A DNA stretch of 13,342 nt. Source: Planctomycetota bacterium. GTDB taxonomy: Bacteria; Planctomycetota; Planctomycetia; Pirellulales; UBA1268. Under the pieces are notes generated by a model. That model was not told the origin of the DNA, made no database searches, and was given only the letters and a program-made list of their open reading frames with translations. The stretch lies in assembly GCA_027622795.1 (NCBI GenBank), contig JAQBZA010000045.1:1-13342 (forward strand). Reading direction: 5' to 3'. Every line of letters begins with the position of its first letter. Positions within the stretch are counted from its first letter, which is position 1. Made by a program: the position numbers and the translations under genes. This document shows positions 12,648 to 13,342 of the stretch, piece after piece.

Positions 12648-13342
12648 TCAGTCGGCGTGGGCAATTCGGGATTCGTCAACGGCCGCGGACTCGTCCGCGG
12701 CCGTCAGCATGTTGGTGGCCGCCGCACCGGCCCGAATGGCCGGCGTGAAGAGCCGCTTGGGCTGCACCGTGATCATAAGCACGAGCGCGAGACAGACCAG
12801 CATCCCGACACCGGCCGTCAGGCCACCATCGGCCTGCACGCCCTTCTTCGTTGATCGGAAATACATCGCCGCGATGATCCGCAGGTAGTACGCCGCCGCG
12901 ATGGCCGCGTTGAGCACGAGGATGACCGCCAGCGCCACAAACCAGGCCCGCCGGCTGCCGAAGGTGATCGGGCTGGTCCAATCGACCTCGAGCGCCGCCG
13001 TCGCCAGCGTGAGCTTGCCCCAGAAGCCCGGCAGCGGCGGGATGCCGGCGAGCGAGAGCAGGAACAGCGCGATCGAGAAGGCGGCCACTGGATTGGTGGA
13101 GGAGAGGCCGTTGAGATCATCGACCTCAGTGATCTCCTCGCGGGGCGGCCGGGGGCCACTGCCACTGGACCATTCCGGCCAGACATGGCCGAGGTAGGCA
13201 AGGGCGGCGAAGACGCCGGCCGTTGCCAGCACGTAGGTGGCGATATACAGCAGCGTGGCCGACATGCCACCCAGGCCGATCGTCCACATCGTGTCGACCG
13301 CGGCCGCTCCGTCGAAGGGCCGTTCCGCCCGGGTGGCGGCTG
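12648..13342 (-). CDS. nuoN: NADH-quinone oxidoreductase subunit N, C-terminal part (cut by window edge)
   Basis: The frame is open to the window edge, so only the last 230 or so residues of the membrane subunit N of complex I are visible. NuoN is an antiporter-like proton-pumping subunit. Signatures seen are SLAGIPPLPGFWGKL (the conserved Pro-rich turn of Nuo L/M/N subunits) and hydrophobic helices such as LYIATYVLATAGVFAALAYLG, SIALFLLSLAG and FVALAVILVLNAAIAAAYYLR. A final helix follows near LVCLALVLMITV. The loop between the first two helices (SSGSGPRPPREEITEVDDL) is hydrophilic and long. The last residues (TAADESAAVDESRIAHAD) are encoded partly by a perfect 12-bp hairpin. The mrp gene begins 7 nt after the stop, suggesting one transcript. 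N is more likely than L or M from the short tail after the final helix. Confidence 0.88.
   Translation of the reverse strand, partial: AATRAERPFDGAAAVDTMWTIGLGGMSATLLYIATYVLATAGVFAALAYLGHVWPEWSSGSGPRPPREEITEVDDLNGLSSTNPVAAFSIALFLLSLAGIPPLPGFWGKLTLATAALEVDWTSPITFGSRRAWFVALAVILVLNAAIAAAYYLRIIAAMYFRSTKKGVQADGGLTAGVGMLVCLALVLMITVQPKRLFTPAIRAGAAATNMLTAADESAAVDESRIAHAD
12679..12704 (-). repeat. 12-bp perfect hairpin in the nuoN 3' end
   Basis: ACGGCCGCGGAC (12679-12690) and GTCCGCGGCCGT (12693-12704) pair perfectly with only 2 nt between them (4-nt loop if the last pair opens). It encodes a mirrored TAADESAAV segment. It lies about 30 nt before the nuoN stop and 40-60 nt before the mrp start, so it could set the ratio of the two proteins. 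No T-tract. Confidence 0.6.

Noticed and set aside
1..13342. Mobile element or CRISPR array
   Set aside because: No transposase, integrase, terminal inverted repeats with target duplication, or regularly spaced repeats were seen on either strand.

Overview
This window looks like a piece of a high-GC planctomycete (Planctomycetota) chromosome. The clues are the secreted SGNH/sialate-esterase and DUF6288-type proteins, a TrhO-RluA fusion protein, sparse Shine-Dalgarno (SD) sequences, and the overall gene style. The phylum assignment is inference from gene content; there is no rRNA marker. No tRNA, rRNA, CRISPR array, transposase or integrase was seen.

Layout, left to right. (1) 57-1642, plus strand: a membrane site-2-type metalloprotease and an SGNH-hydrolase-like protein, joined by a 4-nt GTGA overlap. 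(2) 1859-6888, plus strand: three exported or surface-type proteins in a closely spaced run. They are a seven-bladed lactonase-family beta-propeller, a PDZ + toroid + HEAT-repeat protein (DUF6288-like) broken by a +1 frameshift at a C5 tract near 3532-3536, and a sialate O-acetylesterase-like SGNH enzyme. By eye this block is less GC-rich than its flanks. (3) about 6900-8376, plus strand: a short RecQ-type helicase with an unclear start codon and no zinc-binding cysteines. (4) 8451-9477, plus strand: a two-gene MNT-HEPN toxin-antitoxin module. Its nucleotidyltransferase carries an unusual N-terminal ribbon-helix-helix (HicB-like) domain, and an operator-like inverted repeat lies across its start codon. 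(5) 9509-11356, minus strand: a 615-aa fusion of the tRNA U34 hydroxylase TrhO with an RluA-type pseudouridine synthase. (6) 11543-13342, minus strand: an Mrp/ApbC Fe-S P-loop protein directly behind the 3' end of nuoN (complex I), which runs off the window edge.

How the parts may work together. Block 2 reads as an envelope or carbohydrate-processing cluster. The MNT-HEPN pair is a self-contained toxin-antitoxin unit, and the fused DNA-binding domain suggests autoregulation. The nuoN-mrp pair suggests that this Mrp serves complex I Fe-S assembly, as Ind1/NUBPL does in mitochondria. Three genes (starts at 57, 8451 and 11356) have a -10-like hexamer ending exactly 6 nt before the ATG and no SD, which suggests leaderless transcripts.

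The most notable items are the RHH-MNT fusion with its possible operator, the TrhO-RluA fusion, the frameshifted PDZ gene whose junction resembles the prfB slip site, and the leaderless start pattern.
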